From: Rosa chinensis | Taxonomy: Eukaryota; Streptophyta; Magnoliopsida; Rosales; Rosaceae | Direction: 5' to 3' | DNA length: 64,000 nucleotides | NCBI RefSeq assembly: GCF_002994745.2 | Contig: NC_037092.1 | Span: forward strand, 73,249,324 to 73,313,323 | Shown: positions 10,533 to 22,533 of the stretch, piece by piece | Layout: each line of letters begins with the position of its first letter | Numbering within the stretch: the stretch's first letter is position 1 | Notes under the pieces: generated by a model | What the model was told of the DNA's origin: nothing | The model's database searches: none | Seen by the model: the letters and a program-made list of their open reading frames with translations, nothing else | Made by a program: the position numbers and the translations under genes

Positions 10533-13095
10533 GAGCCACCTTGAAGAGACCAAGTTTCATAGAACGGCTTGGGGTCGTTAAAAACAAGCGCTTCTGTGGG
10601 TGGTAGTTTTGAAATTTTCTTGTTTATTTTCCATCAATAAGGCTATTTAGCCATCTTTTTTGGAGGATGGGAGGTGTTCAGAGTTTGAAGTGTGAAGAAA
10701 GCAAGAATGTAGTAGTGTGCAGTTTCTGTCTAGAAAGTTCAGTCAAATTTGGGTGACTATATCTTCTGACTAACTTGGTAATTTGAGCTAAAATTTTTTG
10801 AGACTATTCTCCTATATGTCTATTGTCATGTGCCAAAATTTTAACCCCTTTGAGTTACTGTAACTCTAGTTATTTAATAGTCAATGCACGGAGGTCAGAA
10901 CAGAGACAGCTACTGTAGAGTGACTTTGGGAAACTACACCTTCTACATCCCAAGCAATATGGAGCTAAACTTTTTCAAAGATGTGTCTTCACATGTTCTC
11001 TGTATGTAGGAGAAATATTTTTTGATTTGAACCTTCCTACCTTTATATTTTATGTTCCAAGTGACAGAGGTCAGAAACACGGCACAGCAGAAACTGCAGA
11101 ACAAATCAGTGAGTTTGGAGGCCAACGATTTTTGACTTAGAATTTGTTTTTCAATGAAATTTTAGTAGAAGGTAAATCCTGGAGTCTAGTTTCATCTGCA
11201 GTTGGTCTCACCCTCTTTTCACCTCTGGAGCTTCAGATATTTCTGTTTTGGTGATTGAGGGTCAGCAAAAGACTTCATGACAGATTAGCAACTTTGACCA
11301 GCTATAGATTTTTCTCGGTTGGAGATAGGTGGCTTATTTAGTTGGATAGAAAGCTCTCTGAGTCTACTTTATATTCCATGAGGTCTCACTTATTTATCTA
11401 TTTCTTAGTTTTAGATATGGGTATTTGAAGACAGAAAGGTCATTGCTGGAAATTTTCTGCACTCACTAGTTTTTGTTCACTCGGGTTAGTTGAACTTCTT
11501 GCACTTCAATTCTTCAATGGAGGTTAATGTATGGGCAGTCTTAGGGTGTGTTGGATGTGATCAAGGCCATGTACTTAATGGAGGACTCTTTTCCTTATTC
11601 TTTAAAGTGATTGTTGTGTGACGCATTGCTCAAGGACATTTATGTTCTAAATGGAGTTGATCTTTTCATGAGCACCTTGAGCTATTATGGAGCACATGTA
11701 AGGAAGTCAAGGCCTTGTGTCTTGAGGTTGGTGTCTCTTATTGGTCCTCTCTGGAGGTCGTGACCAATGGAGGTTCACCACAAGGGGGTTTTCCGTATCT
11801 TTTCTCTACATTTAGATTTTCATTTTCATAGTTAATTTTTGTTCCTTGGCCTGAACTTCACTCTCATGCCTAAATCTGACACAAATTTTAGATTTCGAGC
11901 TCACTTGACAACATTGAGAACAATGTTGGTTTAAAGTGTGGGGGTGAGGGCTCAGGTGCCTTTTAAAATAAAAAAAAATCTTCTTTTTGATAGCTTTTTG
12001 TAATTAGAATTGTGGTTAATGTCTTTTCCAACCCCAATGATGAGTCATGGACTTAACTTGTTATGATTGTGGATAGATTGAGCATGATCTAGGACTATGA
12101 ATTTGTTTTGTGATTAAGTGTATATGTCATCAATGCTTGACTATATGTGTGCACATAGCCTATGGTTAGGTTGGTTCATCATAATTAGATAAGCATATAG
12201 ATGATTTGATTGACTTGCATACCCTTATTTGTGAGCTTTTGTGCCTATATCTATAGTGTAAGCATCGTTCAGTCACTTATTCTTTCATGTGTGTACAATT
12301 TCATGACATTGCATATCTAGAACTTGCTTGAGACCTCTTGAGGCTATATGTTTGCTTATGATGGGATGGAAAGGATTGAGGCATTAGGGTTAATACCACC
12401 ATAGCCAAAGAAGCATGTGCCCTTAGATATTTACCACTAGATTCTCACATTGAGCCGATTTATATATTTAGCCTTTTCGTTCATTCACACCACAAATCCT
12501 TACCTAGTCTATACACTTTTATCCTACCCTTCCATGGTAGTTGGAGAAGCGATTCAAGAGAATGACTTTATGTTTGAGTGAATCAAAAGAAAAGAAAAGT
12601 CAAAAGTGTGAGGTTACAAAACAATAAGTGTGGGGGTGAGTGATTTGTATAGAAAAGAAAGTTCTAAAAAACAAAAAAAAAGTTTGTGAAAATAGAAAGA
12701 AAGTTCAAGGAAAAGAAAAGTAGAAGAAAGAAACAAAAAAAAGAAGAAGAGAGTATTACATAGTATAGTATGGGTTGTACATTGGGATTAGAGTGAGTGA
12801 GTTAGCATTTGAAAGCAAAAGTCATATATCTCTACAAGAAAGAGTTGCTTCCCTGATTTCCATGGACTTTGTATTTCCTTATATATCCTTCATTTCTATT
12901 AACCACTTACCCTTAGCCCCCATTACAACCAAATAAAAGACATCTTGATCTTGAATGTTGTGAGCTACTTAGCGGAGATGAGATCGAAGAGTAATCATAA
13001 GGCAGCGCATGTTGTGAAATTGCTTTTGAGTGAAACACATATAACCCCTAAACACTTTAGCGGTAATATTTAGTGAACCTATGCGAGTTTAGTAG
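10533..13095 (+). other. Non-coding interior of the Athila-like element
   Basis: No gene seen. Two purine-tract-like words, AGTGTGGGGGTGAG, lie near 11935 and 12628, resembling the true polypurine tract at 19072. They suggest internal rearrangement or accumulated 3' ends of related elements. Confidence 0.6.
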
Positions 13096-13305
13096 GTTAT
13101 GTTTAGGCCTCATCAAAAAGCCCGGGGATCAAGTGGGCCTATGGAGGCCCGCCGGCCCTGAGGGCTTTTAGCCAGGCCTGGCCAGTCAAAAAACCCGCAA
13201 AAGCCCGCCTCGGTGGGCCGAGGGCCGGCCCGCCAAAAGCCCGCAAAAACCCGGCCCGGCCCGTAAAAGCCCGCTAGGCCCGGCCCTTAAAAGCCCGTAA
13301 AATAT

Positions 13306-13350
<45 letters not shown>

Positions 13351-13630
13351 TTGTGTAGATATGTGTGTGTGTGTGTGTTTATAAATATATATATATATAT
13401 ATACACACACATACATACACACACACATAGATATATATTTGTGTGTGTGTTTATATATATATATGTGTGTGCGTGTGTGTGTGCGTGTGTGTGTGTGTTT
13501 GTGTTATATATATAGAAAAGATATATATGCATTACCGCATAATAAATATATATATATATATATAGATATATATTATATGTGTGTGTGTGTTTATATATTT
13601 GTATATATATTTATATATGTGTGTGTGTGT

Positions 13631-13678
<48 letters not shown>

Positions 13679-13752
13679 TTATATATATAATATATATATA
13701 GAGATATATATATATATATATATATGTTTGTGTGTGTGTGTGTTTTAGTGTT

Positions 13753-13809
<57 letters not shown>

Positions 13810-13853
13810 GTGTGTGTGGAAGTTCTTATACTTCTATTATTCTATATAGAATA

Positions 13854-13890
<37 letters not shown>
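13306..13890. repeat. TA/TG simple-sequence tracts
   Basis: Alternating (TA)n and (TG)n/(CA)n blocks of 10-40 bp. Every open frame here is low-complexity (CVCVCV, IYIYIY) and is not treated as coding. Confidence 0.95.
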
Positions 13891-13894
13891 TACA

Positions 13895-14570
13895 TATCGG
13901 TTGACCAATTCGATCGGATTCGAAAATATGGTGAAATTGGCTAAATTTTTTACCACACTCATAATTTATTGTAATAAACTCATCCAACGGTCGGTTTTTC
14001 CATTTTCTTTGAATTGATATGGGTTGCTCTTTGGAGTGTATGATATATAAATATAGGTTTATAAGAGTAACTAAGTTTGACCTAGTTGATCGAATTCGAA
14101 ACGATAACCAAATTGGCTGAATTTTCTACAACCACCATAAAACATTACAATCTCTTCATCGAGCGGTTGGTTTCTCTGAATTCATTTTCCACTTCATGGT
14201 TGCTTTAGAATGAACCTAAACAATTTAAATGCAATGTATATGTCATACAACTTTAGGAGTAAAATTGGTATATGCCAATGTGTTTGTAATTAAAATTAAT
14301 TTTTTGTATCTTATGTCCACGCACATCCATAGATGGGATATATACAAACGTGATGTGAAAAAATAAGCACGTTTTGCGGTTGTCACGCCATCGGTCAACC
14401 AAGAAAACATATAAGTGACTACGGTTGACCAATTCGATCGGGTTCAAAACTATGGTGAAATTGACTAAATTTTTAACCACACGCACAATTTATTGTAATA
14501 ATCACATCCAACGATCGGTTTTTCTATTTTCTTTGAATTTATAGAGGTTGCTCTTTGGAGTGTATGTATG
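13895..14570 (+). repeat. Three diverged ~150-bp repeats in the hAT 5' region
   Basis: Copies at about 13895-14045, 14080-14215 and 14420-14570 share GTTGACCAATTCGATCGG, TGGTGAAATTG, TTTATTGTAATAA and TTGCTCTTTGGAGTGTATG. The middle copy is the most diverged. Possibly duplicated promoter or subterminal sequence. Confidence 0.75.
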
Positions 14571-14869
14571 ATATTATGTAAAATACAAAAATTATATATA
14601 TATGTTTTTAGAAATTAGAATGATATAAAAATTACCGTTGGATTTGGAAAGGGAATCCAATGATTCCAATAATAGAATTCTAATTTCCTACCGTTGGATT
14701 TGGAAAATGGAGACCACCTGTCTCACACCAGCCTATTTGACCTAAAATCAAAACCCTATATCGTTATTCACGACTTTTCTCTCTCGACTCAACCGCTGTC
14801 TCCAACTCTCCATTGCCTCCAGCCCTCCATTCTCTCTCGACAGACTCGACCACGGCCTCTTGTCTCAGT

Positions 14870-15290
14870 CTCTCAGATCAACTCTGATCGACCACGGCCA
14901 AGCTCCATCCCTCATCGGCTCATCCTCTTCTCTCAGATCGACCACGGCCTCTTCCTCCAAGAGCAGATCGAGGTTGCGACCACGGCCAAGCTCCATCCCT
15001 CAACCTCTTCTCTCAGATCGACGACGGCCTCTTCCTCCAAGCGCAGATCGAGGTTGCGACCACGGCCAAGCTCCATCCCTCAACCTCTTCTCTCATATCG
15101 ACGATGGCCTCTTCCTCCAAGAGCAGATCGAGGTTGCGACCACGGCCAAGCTCCATCCCTCATCCTCTTCTCTCATATCGATGACGGCCTCTTCCTCCAA
15201 GAGCAGATCGAGGTTGCCTCCAGCTCCAAGCTCCATCCCTCATCCTCTTCCAAGAGCAGATCGACCACGGCCTCTTCCTCCAAGAGTAGG
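14870..15290 (+). repeat. 80-bp minisatellite upstream of the hAT transposase
   Basis: Full units start at about 14935, 15015, 15095 and 15175, an exact 80-bp spacing, with partial units on both sides. The unit is C/T- and GATCGACCACGGCC-rich. Since 80 is not a multiple of 3, two long overlapping frames result; these are artefacts of the repeat, not genes. Confidence 0.9.
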
Positions 15291-15684
15291 TTCAACACTT
15301 ATTATTCTATTCCGTTATAGATTGAAACCCACCTCCTGCAATCTAATTCTTCAACACTTATACATTCTGTGTTGCTTTGATCTGACACTCTGAATCTCTT
15401 ACTCTGGTGAACCATGAATATCAAGACCAAGTCTTTTTCGATTGTAATTCCAGTTTTCAAGTTTATAAATTTTATACGTAAGTGTTGCTTTGATCTGACA
15501 CTTATTAATTTTTATCTAGTTGTTGTACGATTAATTATTTGCTTGTTTTGATTGTGATCTCTTACATTGCAGGATGAGTAAGAGCAAACAAAGGAAATGA
15601 CAGTAGCATCTCTGCGAATAAGTTTTAGCTTGCTCATTCAAAACTCTCAAGTAATATCTTAACTTTGATTATTTCCAGCTAGAA

Positions 15685-17798
15685 ATGGATGATATTAATG
15701 CTGATAACTTGACAGAAGCCGGAGCTTCATCTATTTCTGCATCTTCTAAGAAAACTAGATTCACTAGTAATGTTTGGGAATTTTTTGAAAGGGTTGAAGT
15801 TAATGATCATGGAAGTATGGTACCAAAAAATAAATGTGGGGTTTGTAAGACTTTGCTTAGAGGTGGGGGGAGTGCTGGTACTAGTCATTTAAGAAGGCAT
15901 TTACAAATTCATGAAAGAGGGCAGAAAAGATTAGGTCCTGATAGTTCTGGAAATATCACTAGTTTTGCTTACGATAAGAATGTTGCACGTAGAGAACTTA
16001 TTGATTATGTTATTAGAGCTGAACTGCCTTTTACTTTTGTTGAAAAACATGATTTTAAAGGAATGATTCGTCGAGGATTTTGTCCTCAATATGTAGGAAT
16101 TTCAGCCTCAACATGTAAAAGAGATGTGATGAAGAAATTTACTAAGGGCAAAAATGAGCTTTTGAGTTTTTTTGAAAAGTTTAAAGGAAAAGTTTGTTTG
16201 ACATCTGATGTTTGGTCATCGCGTCAAAAAATGGGTTACATGTCACTTACTGCACATTTTATTGATACAAATTGGTCTTTAAATAAAAGAATAATATGCT
16301 TTAAGATGATTGAGTACCCTCACACGGGAGAGTCACTTGCAAATCATATATTTGAAGAATTGTTGTGTTGGCGCATTCATGATAAAATATTTTCCATCTC
16401 TTTAGACAATGCTACGAATAATGATGTGGCTGCATTTGTTCTTCCCACTTATCTTATGCTTGAGGAAGCGCCTAAAAGATTGTTTCATGTACGTTGTTGT
16501 GCTCATATTTTGAATTTGATTGTGCAAGATGGTTTACACATTTTAGGTCCATCTATTGATAAAATAATCAATGTTGTTCGCAGCATGAATTCTTCTAATA
16601 AGAGACATGAACTGTGGGTGCGTTGTTGTAAGGATTTTGATTTGCCAAAAAAAAATATTGACAATGATGTGCCTCATAGATGGAATTCTACTTATGAACT
16701 TTTAGACCTAGCTATAAAGTATAAGGGGCCGTTGACTAGGTATGCTCAAAAGGTGAATGAAAATAGGTCTTGCAATTTAGATGTTCCATCGGAACAAGAT
16801 TGGTCAATTGCATTTCTAGTTAATGGCTTTTTGGGGATTTTTGCATCTTCAACTAAGATATTTTCTGGTGTCTAATCATGTCGTGTTATTAATCGCTTGA
16901 TAGATATCCATGCAGCATTTGTGGCATATTCTGATTTTTTAGTCTTTAAAGATGCATTGGCTGCAATGAAGGACAAATTTGATAAGTATTGGGGTACATT
17001 TCCCAAAGCTTTCTGTTTTGCTACAATTTTTGATCCTAGATTTAAGTTATTTGCTCTTGGAGAATGGCTAAAATGCATGGGTATTGATCAGCATGATGTT
17101 GATACAAAATTGTTAGAGTTAAGAACCGAATTGCAAGCTCTTTATGAAACATATAAGAAGAATATTGTGTCTAATGTAGCACCTAGGCAATCTGAAAATT
17201 TAGCTTCTTCGACCTCGAGTTTATCTCCGGGTTCTATAGCATTGCCTATTGTTGGTAATTTCTCAATGCAAAGTTTGAAAAGGGCAAAGGTATCATCTTC
17301 TTATACTTCAACTACGAGTTCTAATGATTTACAAATGTATTATGATTTACCAACTATTGAAGTTGATGATGATAATCAATTTAGTGTCTTGTCTTGGTGG
17401 AAATCAAATGAATCATTATACCCTGTGTTTCTCTCATGGTTAGAGATTTGCTAACAATTCCAGCTTCTACTGTAGCTTCGGAGTCATGTTTTAGTGCAGG
17501 AGGTAGGATTGTATCCGAGAGAAGGGCTAGTTTGAGTCCAAATACAATAGAAGCATTGATTTTCTTGAAGGATTGGAGTTTAGCAAAATCAAGGATGCAA
17601 GAGGCTCAGCGTGAAATGCAGCTAGCTGAAGAAAGGAGGCTGATTAGGGAAGGACGACCAGATTGGATGGAAAATAGTGAAGATGAAGCTGGAAGTGAAG
17701 TTGAAAATGAATCTGATAATGATTCTGAAAATGAGTCCCATGAACAAGTATATTGTTTTTGTTACTTCATTGCTTCTATTTTTTTATTTTCAGTTTAG
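15685..17798 (+). pseudogene. hAT transposase, broken by one stop and one frameshift
   Basis: Reads from MDDINADNLTEAG. Residues ~25-75: BED zinc finger (CGVCKTLL, then HLRRHLQIH). Residues ~90-390: the RNase H-like catalytic region with LTSDVWSS, LDNATNND, RCCAHILNLIVQDGL and PHRWNSTYELL, all standard plant hAT landmarks; the Asp in TSDVW and the Asp in SLDNA are catalytic candidates. Frame continues past a TAA at 16873-16875 into the middle region (DIHAAFVAYSDF, FDKYWG, FDPRFKL). Near 17430 the frame shifts by one into the hATC dimerisation domain (IPASTVASESCFSAGGR). The tail is acidic (EDEAGSEVENESDNDSENES). Total about 690 residues, normal for the family. No intron is needed. Confidence 0.9.
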
Positions 17799-18612
17799 CA
17801 AAACATGTTTTCTGGTTTTTTAATTCTTTATTTAAATGGGTAGGTACCAAGATCAGTTGAATCCCATGAATTATCAACCAATCTGCAGCCTTAAATTTTC
17901 AAGGTCAGTAAGTTGCAGTTTATGTTTGAAATAGTAATTGGATCCTTAACAATTCTTAGATGCTTTTACATACAAACTTTATATGAAGTTAGACTATAGT
18001 GGGTAGTTTTAAAAGCTTGAATTGGTTCATTTGAAACTTTGAGTTGCTTGCTTTTACTAAAACTTGCAGATTATATATTTGTAATAAGCATGTTCAACTT
18101 TATGCCCAAGTAGAAATAAAACTGGAGTTTTGGTTATTCTGTGCAGTCCGTGCATTACAAATAAGTGGCTCATTTAAAGAATTTTTTGCAGGGCTGTACA
18201 AATTATGCAGGGCTGCAGGCAGATTCTAAGTGTTAGCCTCAATGATACCAAGTCTGAATGGAAGACAATATGCCTAATTAGATAAACTCAGAAATTGTAT
18301 TAATAATTTGCTTTCGTTCTAAGTTGTAAATTGGGACACTTTGTATTCTGTCTTTTTATTTCAATACATTAAAACGGGCGTGGGGATGAGCCTCCTAGTT
18401 CGGCTAGGTTCCAAACCCCTTAAAACTTTAGAAGGAAATAAATAGCATCCTTAATATGACCTGAGATGATCTAGATTCTAGAAGCAGGATATCTGATATC
18501 CATTTTAGCCAAGACCTTATCAATTAGTTATTAGTTGAATGAGGTTGAGTAAAATTAGTTGTTGTGGACGAAGCTAAATATTGCATAATAAAATGGTTTC
18601 TGAAACTCACAT
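17799..18612 (+). other. 3' non-coding part of the hAT element
   Basis: AT-rich sequence between the transposase and the subterminal GGCCCG array. No gene seen. Confidence 0.6.
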
Positions 18613-18798
18613 TATAGAAAAGCCCGGCCCGGTCCGAAAAATGGTGGGCTACCTGGCCCCGCCCGAAAAAGCCCGCAAGGCCCGCCTTATATTGATGGGC
18701 TTGGATCTTATGATTTATAATGAAGCCCGGCCCGGCCCGGCCCGTCACTATTTAAAAATGTAAGTAGGCCCGGCCCGTTGACGAGGCCTAGTTATGTT

Positions 18799-19082
18799 GG
18801 GTCTTCTATGTGCCTATTTGATTATGGTGGATTGATTTAACAAATGGATATCACATGCATATACTTGAGCATATCTCACATGTGCATCTTAATTTCTTTA
18901 CAAATTTGAAAATCTTATGTTGTGCTTACATCTACTTCATGGTCATTAACATAATTAGTTCTCTGAGGGTTATGGTTGAAAAGGCTAATACTACACCATC
19001 TTTATGTTTGTAAGTTATTAGATTATCGAATTATATTTCATTTAGTTTGCTTGAGGACAAGCAAAATTCAAGTGTGGGGGTG
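18799..19082 (+). promoter_or_regulatory. Athila-like interior 3' end with polypurine tract
   Basis: Resumes the LTR-element interior after the hAT TSD. It ends in AAGTGTGGGGGTG just before the right LTR, the expected polypurine tract. Confidence 0.75.
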
Positions 19083-20924
19083 TGATTACATACATTTTTA
19101 TGCATGTAATTATATCTAAAACATTAGAAATAAATTAATCCTCAAGTTAATTATTATGTAGTTAATCCATTTTCATTTATATTGTAGTAAATAAGCGGCA
19201 AATAAGCGGAGTTGTGGATTTCGGAAGAAGTTGTGCGAAATTGGAGCAAAATGGAGTTTCCAAAAAGGACGAAAAGTCAACCAAGTCAATTTGGCTCGAT
19301 AGCATGAAGTCCAAGGCCTAAGACCAAAGAAGCACAAGCGAAGACCCAAGCTCATTTGTATTACATCTTTGTATTCAAATTTCAAATTCAAAATGGATGT
19401 AATGACAATAATAATAGTGGACCACACCTCACACACATCACACATATGGATGAGATATTTATTTGTATTCACACTAGATACACACTCGGTTTTTTTTTTT
19501 TTTAATTTTCCAAAATGTTTTCTAATCTTCTAATTCTCTACATTTTTATTAGGTTGTTTTAGTCTTTTCATTTCACCCATTTTTTACTTGTTTTTTAGCC
19601 CTTGGATCTAGGGTACAAGTCCAATCTTGACCCTTGAACCCAAAGGGGTATTTAAGCACATTTGCACACACTTCACAGGCTTAAAACCCATTTTTCTACC
19701 CCTAGGCCTTTTGGCCGAATTTAGAGACCTCTCCTCCATTTTCCATCTTCTCTCTCATACTCTCTCTCCTCCATTTTTAAATCTCTTATCATTTTCTCTC
19801 AAAACTGGAAGGATCAATTAGGGGCTTTTCACTTCACATCATCAAGGCTTCATCACCACAAGGGATTTTGGCTTTGGTAAAGAGTGGGGGATTAATATCA
19901 AGTTCGGTTCATGTTTGCTTTTAGAAAATTGTGAGCTTAATTTGTGTTCTCATTCTCCTCTATCATTTCTCTTAATTACTTATGTATTGGATGATGTATT
20001 TGAGTATGGGTAGTGAGTATTTCAATTTTGGGAGTTAGGGTTGTGAAGCCCTAACTCATATTGTATAAATATTGATGCTTTAATTTTAATAAATGCAATT
20101 TTCATTGTATATGCTTTAAATCCGAATTTATTGGTCCTTAGAAGCATGTTTCTAGGCTTTGTCAACCTTTGAAATTATGTTGTGGGCATTTGTGATGAAT
20201 AGATTGATAAATTGACAACTTATTAGTCTTGTTGCATCTAGGATTTAAGTGTGGTAACCATTAGCTAACTTAATTGTAGATAAGCTTGCTTGGGTCTCTA
20301 TTATCTTGCACTCGAGGCCTCTAATTTTAGATATTGCGGCCTTAACTGGCGTAATGCCTAAATTAGAGAGTCGATTGTGCCCCTAACCGGCATAATCGAT
20401 ACATCGAAAGGATAATTGGTTTAGTAGCCTTGATCGGTACTAGATATGGGACACATATAGGAAATGCATGCATGTGTGAAATTGGCATTGATGTTTACAA
20501 GATAGATAGTGTGAATCACCCGACACTCCCATGTTTCAATTAATTTGAAATTCGAATTTAATTTCTTACTTGATAATTAGTTATTTGCTTTTATTTTAGT
20601 TTGCATTTAATTTAGTTAATTCGTAATTCAAAACTCCCAAATAAAATTCTACCTTCCATTGTGCATAACTCATTTGGGCTACAAGTTAGTGGCTTTGATT
20701 AGGCTTAGTGTGAGCTAAGCCGAGCATTGCTGAGGCTTGGTGCCTTGTGAATATTATTTTACTTTATTTTATTTTTATTTTTCATTGTATGCATTTGAGT
20801 TGTCCTAGTGCCAATTATCTCGGTTAGGTCCAACACCTAATCCCCGAGGTACGATAACTAAGGTCCAAATACTTCCCTTACTTGACACGATTCGTACACT
20901 TGCGAGAGTATATGCATCAAGTCA
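19083..20924 (+). repeat. 3' LTR, 1842 bp
   Basis: Starts TGATTACATACAT and ends GCATCAAGTCA, followed by the TSD CACAT (20925-20929). It matches 7981-9829 throughout, with scattered substitutions and small indels. Confidence 0.92.
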
Positions 20925-22533
20925 CACATCCTGCTTTAGATGCAATGCATGATCAAGCAGTCATTCCCTAAAGTCAATGTTAGGGAGCAGACTACGCTCT
21001 AAGTGGAAAGGTGCTATAGTTAGAATTTTAACTGCAATCGGACATTTACATAACACATGACCTATATCTTTAAAAGCATGGGAACATAGAAGACAATGCA
21101 GGTTACCTCTATACCCATTGGTAGAAAGCTTGGCTCTTGTAGGTGGTAAATCAGAGCAAGCCTTCCAGATGTAGATTCTAACCTTTCCCGATACATTGGC
21201 CTTCCAAATACGTTTCCACAGTGCTTAATATGTATTGCCATGAAAGGTGGAAGCAAGACTATTTGCCAGCACATGTGTTCTGGCTCTCCAATAACCAGTT
21301 TTAACTGAGAAAAAGCCTCTCTTTTTTTCAGGACTCTAACATAGTTTGTCAACCATATTACGACGACTTAAAGGGATGCAAAAAAACCTTTTGAACAATG
21401 TCCGATGGGAATATGGCGTAAACTGCAACCGACACCTATTTCCTCGTCCTATGTTCAATCAAGTCTAAAACAAGTTTGAAGACACAATCAGATGGTTTGT
21501 GAAGCAAGTATTGCTGACAATTTGGAATCCATCGATCATTCCAAATGTTAACTTGTGTCCCATCACCAATACACCATTGAACCCTCGCTTTTAGTACCGA
21601 TCTTCCTTGGAGAATGCTTCTCCAAGAAAACGATGGTGAATCACCCAACTCTGCATCCCAAAAGGAATTATTTGGATAGTATCTAGCTTTATAAAGTCTA
21701 GCAATCAATGAGTTTGGGTTAGAAATCAGCCTCCACCCTTGTTTAGCTAGCATGGCCAGGGTGTAAGCAAACACATTTTTGAAACCCATTCCTCCTTCAT
21801 CTTTTGTCCGGCATAATCTAACCCAACTACGCCAGTGAATTTTCTTCTTATCATCTGTGTTTCCCCAAAAAAATGAAGCACATAATTGGTGTATGTCATC
21901 ACAGAGGCTCTTTGATAACAGGTAGCAGTTTATGGCATACAATGGCATGGTTTGGGCCAGTGCCTTGATGATCGAGGATTTCCTTTCCTGCTGCACTTAG
22001 AATTTTTGCTTTCCAATTCACTAGTTTCTTTGTGAGCTTCTCCTTTATGTAAGCAAAAATAGCAGACTTGGATCTTCCTACTTTCATAGGTAGTCCCAGA
22101 TACTTATCATGCTCCTTAAATAAATGAACATTTAAAATTGCCCCCAATTCTTGCTGCTTAGCTTCATTGACATTGTTGCTAAACACTACACTGCTTTTAT
22201 GAAAATTCACCTTCTGTCCCGAGGCTTTTTCATAGATATCATGGATTCTTTTGTAATGCATACATTATTCATTAGTAGCAGAGCCAAAGAATATACTATC
22301 ATCTGCAAAGAAAAGATAATGTAGGATAGGGGCTTGAGGGCACATTTTAAGTCCTTGAATGACTTGATGCTGCACTGCTTATGAGATAAGTGTTGACAAT
22401 CCTTCACTACATAAACTGATACCTCTAGTAGGTGCAATCCTGGGAGATGGCTCACCATAAAGTAGAATAGAATAAGCAATAGATGTTACACACTTCATTA
22501 TGATCTGAATCCAGCAAAACCTTGCTTTGTTAA
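20925..22533 (-). pseudogene. L1-type LINE ORF2, 3' half (RT end, connector, zf-RVT)
   Basis: Minus-strand remnants in N-to-C order: RT palm (IMKCVTSIAYSILLYGEPSPR, then FFADDSIFFGSA with the FADD catalytic pair) at about 22510-22260; thumb/connector (KASGQKVNFHKSS, KYLGLPMKVGRSK, WKAKILSAAGKE) at 22261-21960; SFFWGN, IHWRSWVRLC, GGMGFKN, WCIGDGTQVNIWNDRWIP at 21890-21520; zf-RVT (WKRIWKANVSGKVRIYIWKA, LPPTRAKL, CLLCSHAF) at about 21230-21060; HALHLKQDV at the end. This is the standard order of plant L1-clade ORF2. Frameshifts and stops are frequent. The 5' half lies at 25461-27240. Confidence 0.88.

Larger units (their letters stand above)
13104..18790 (+). mobile_element. hAT transposon, 5.7 kb, nested in the Athila-like element
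   Basis: Terminal inverted repeats TAGGCCTCATCAA (left) and TAGGCCTCGTCAA (right, read inward), flanked by the perfect 8-bp duplication GTTATGTT at 13096-13103 and 18791-18798. Both ends carry dense subterminal GGCCCG/CGGGCC words (13125-13300 and 18615-18780), the usual hAT transposase-binding arrays. Layout: 5' end, TA/TG satellites, diverged 150-bp repeats, an 80-bp minisatellite, then a transposase gene (15685-17798). The transposase has one in-frame stop and one frameshift, so the copy is probably not autonomous. A second copy of the same 5' end lies at 63214-63370. Confidence 0.93.
7981..20924 (+). mobile_element. Athila-like LTR retrotransposon derivative, 12.9 kb, with nested hAT
   Basis: Two direct LTRs (7981-9829 and 19083-20924), each starting TGATTACAT and ending AAGTCA, flanked by the 5-bp duplication CACAT. 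The primer binding site TGGCGCCGTTGCCGG follows the left LTR by one base, and a purine tract GTGTGGGGGTG precedes the right one. This primer site is typical of Athila-group Ty3/gypsy elements. After removing the nested hAT (13104-18790 plus one TSD copy) the interior is about 3.6 kb and carries only a broken gag start, with no pol. That makes it a large retrotransposon derivative (LARD) that would need another element's enzymes. The LTRs differ at many positions, so it is not recent. Confidence 0.9.

Noticed and set aside
13186..13944. Several open frames of 60-83 codons on both strands
   Set aside because: All are made of TA/TG simple repeats (CVCVCV, HTHTHT, IYIYIY) with no gene-like composition.
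14694..15393. Two overlapping frames of 208 and 177 codons
   Set aside because: Both arise from the 80-bp minisatellite read in two frames; no start context, domain or conservation is visible.
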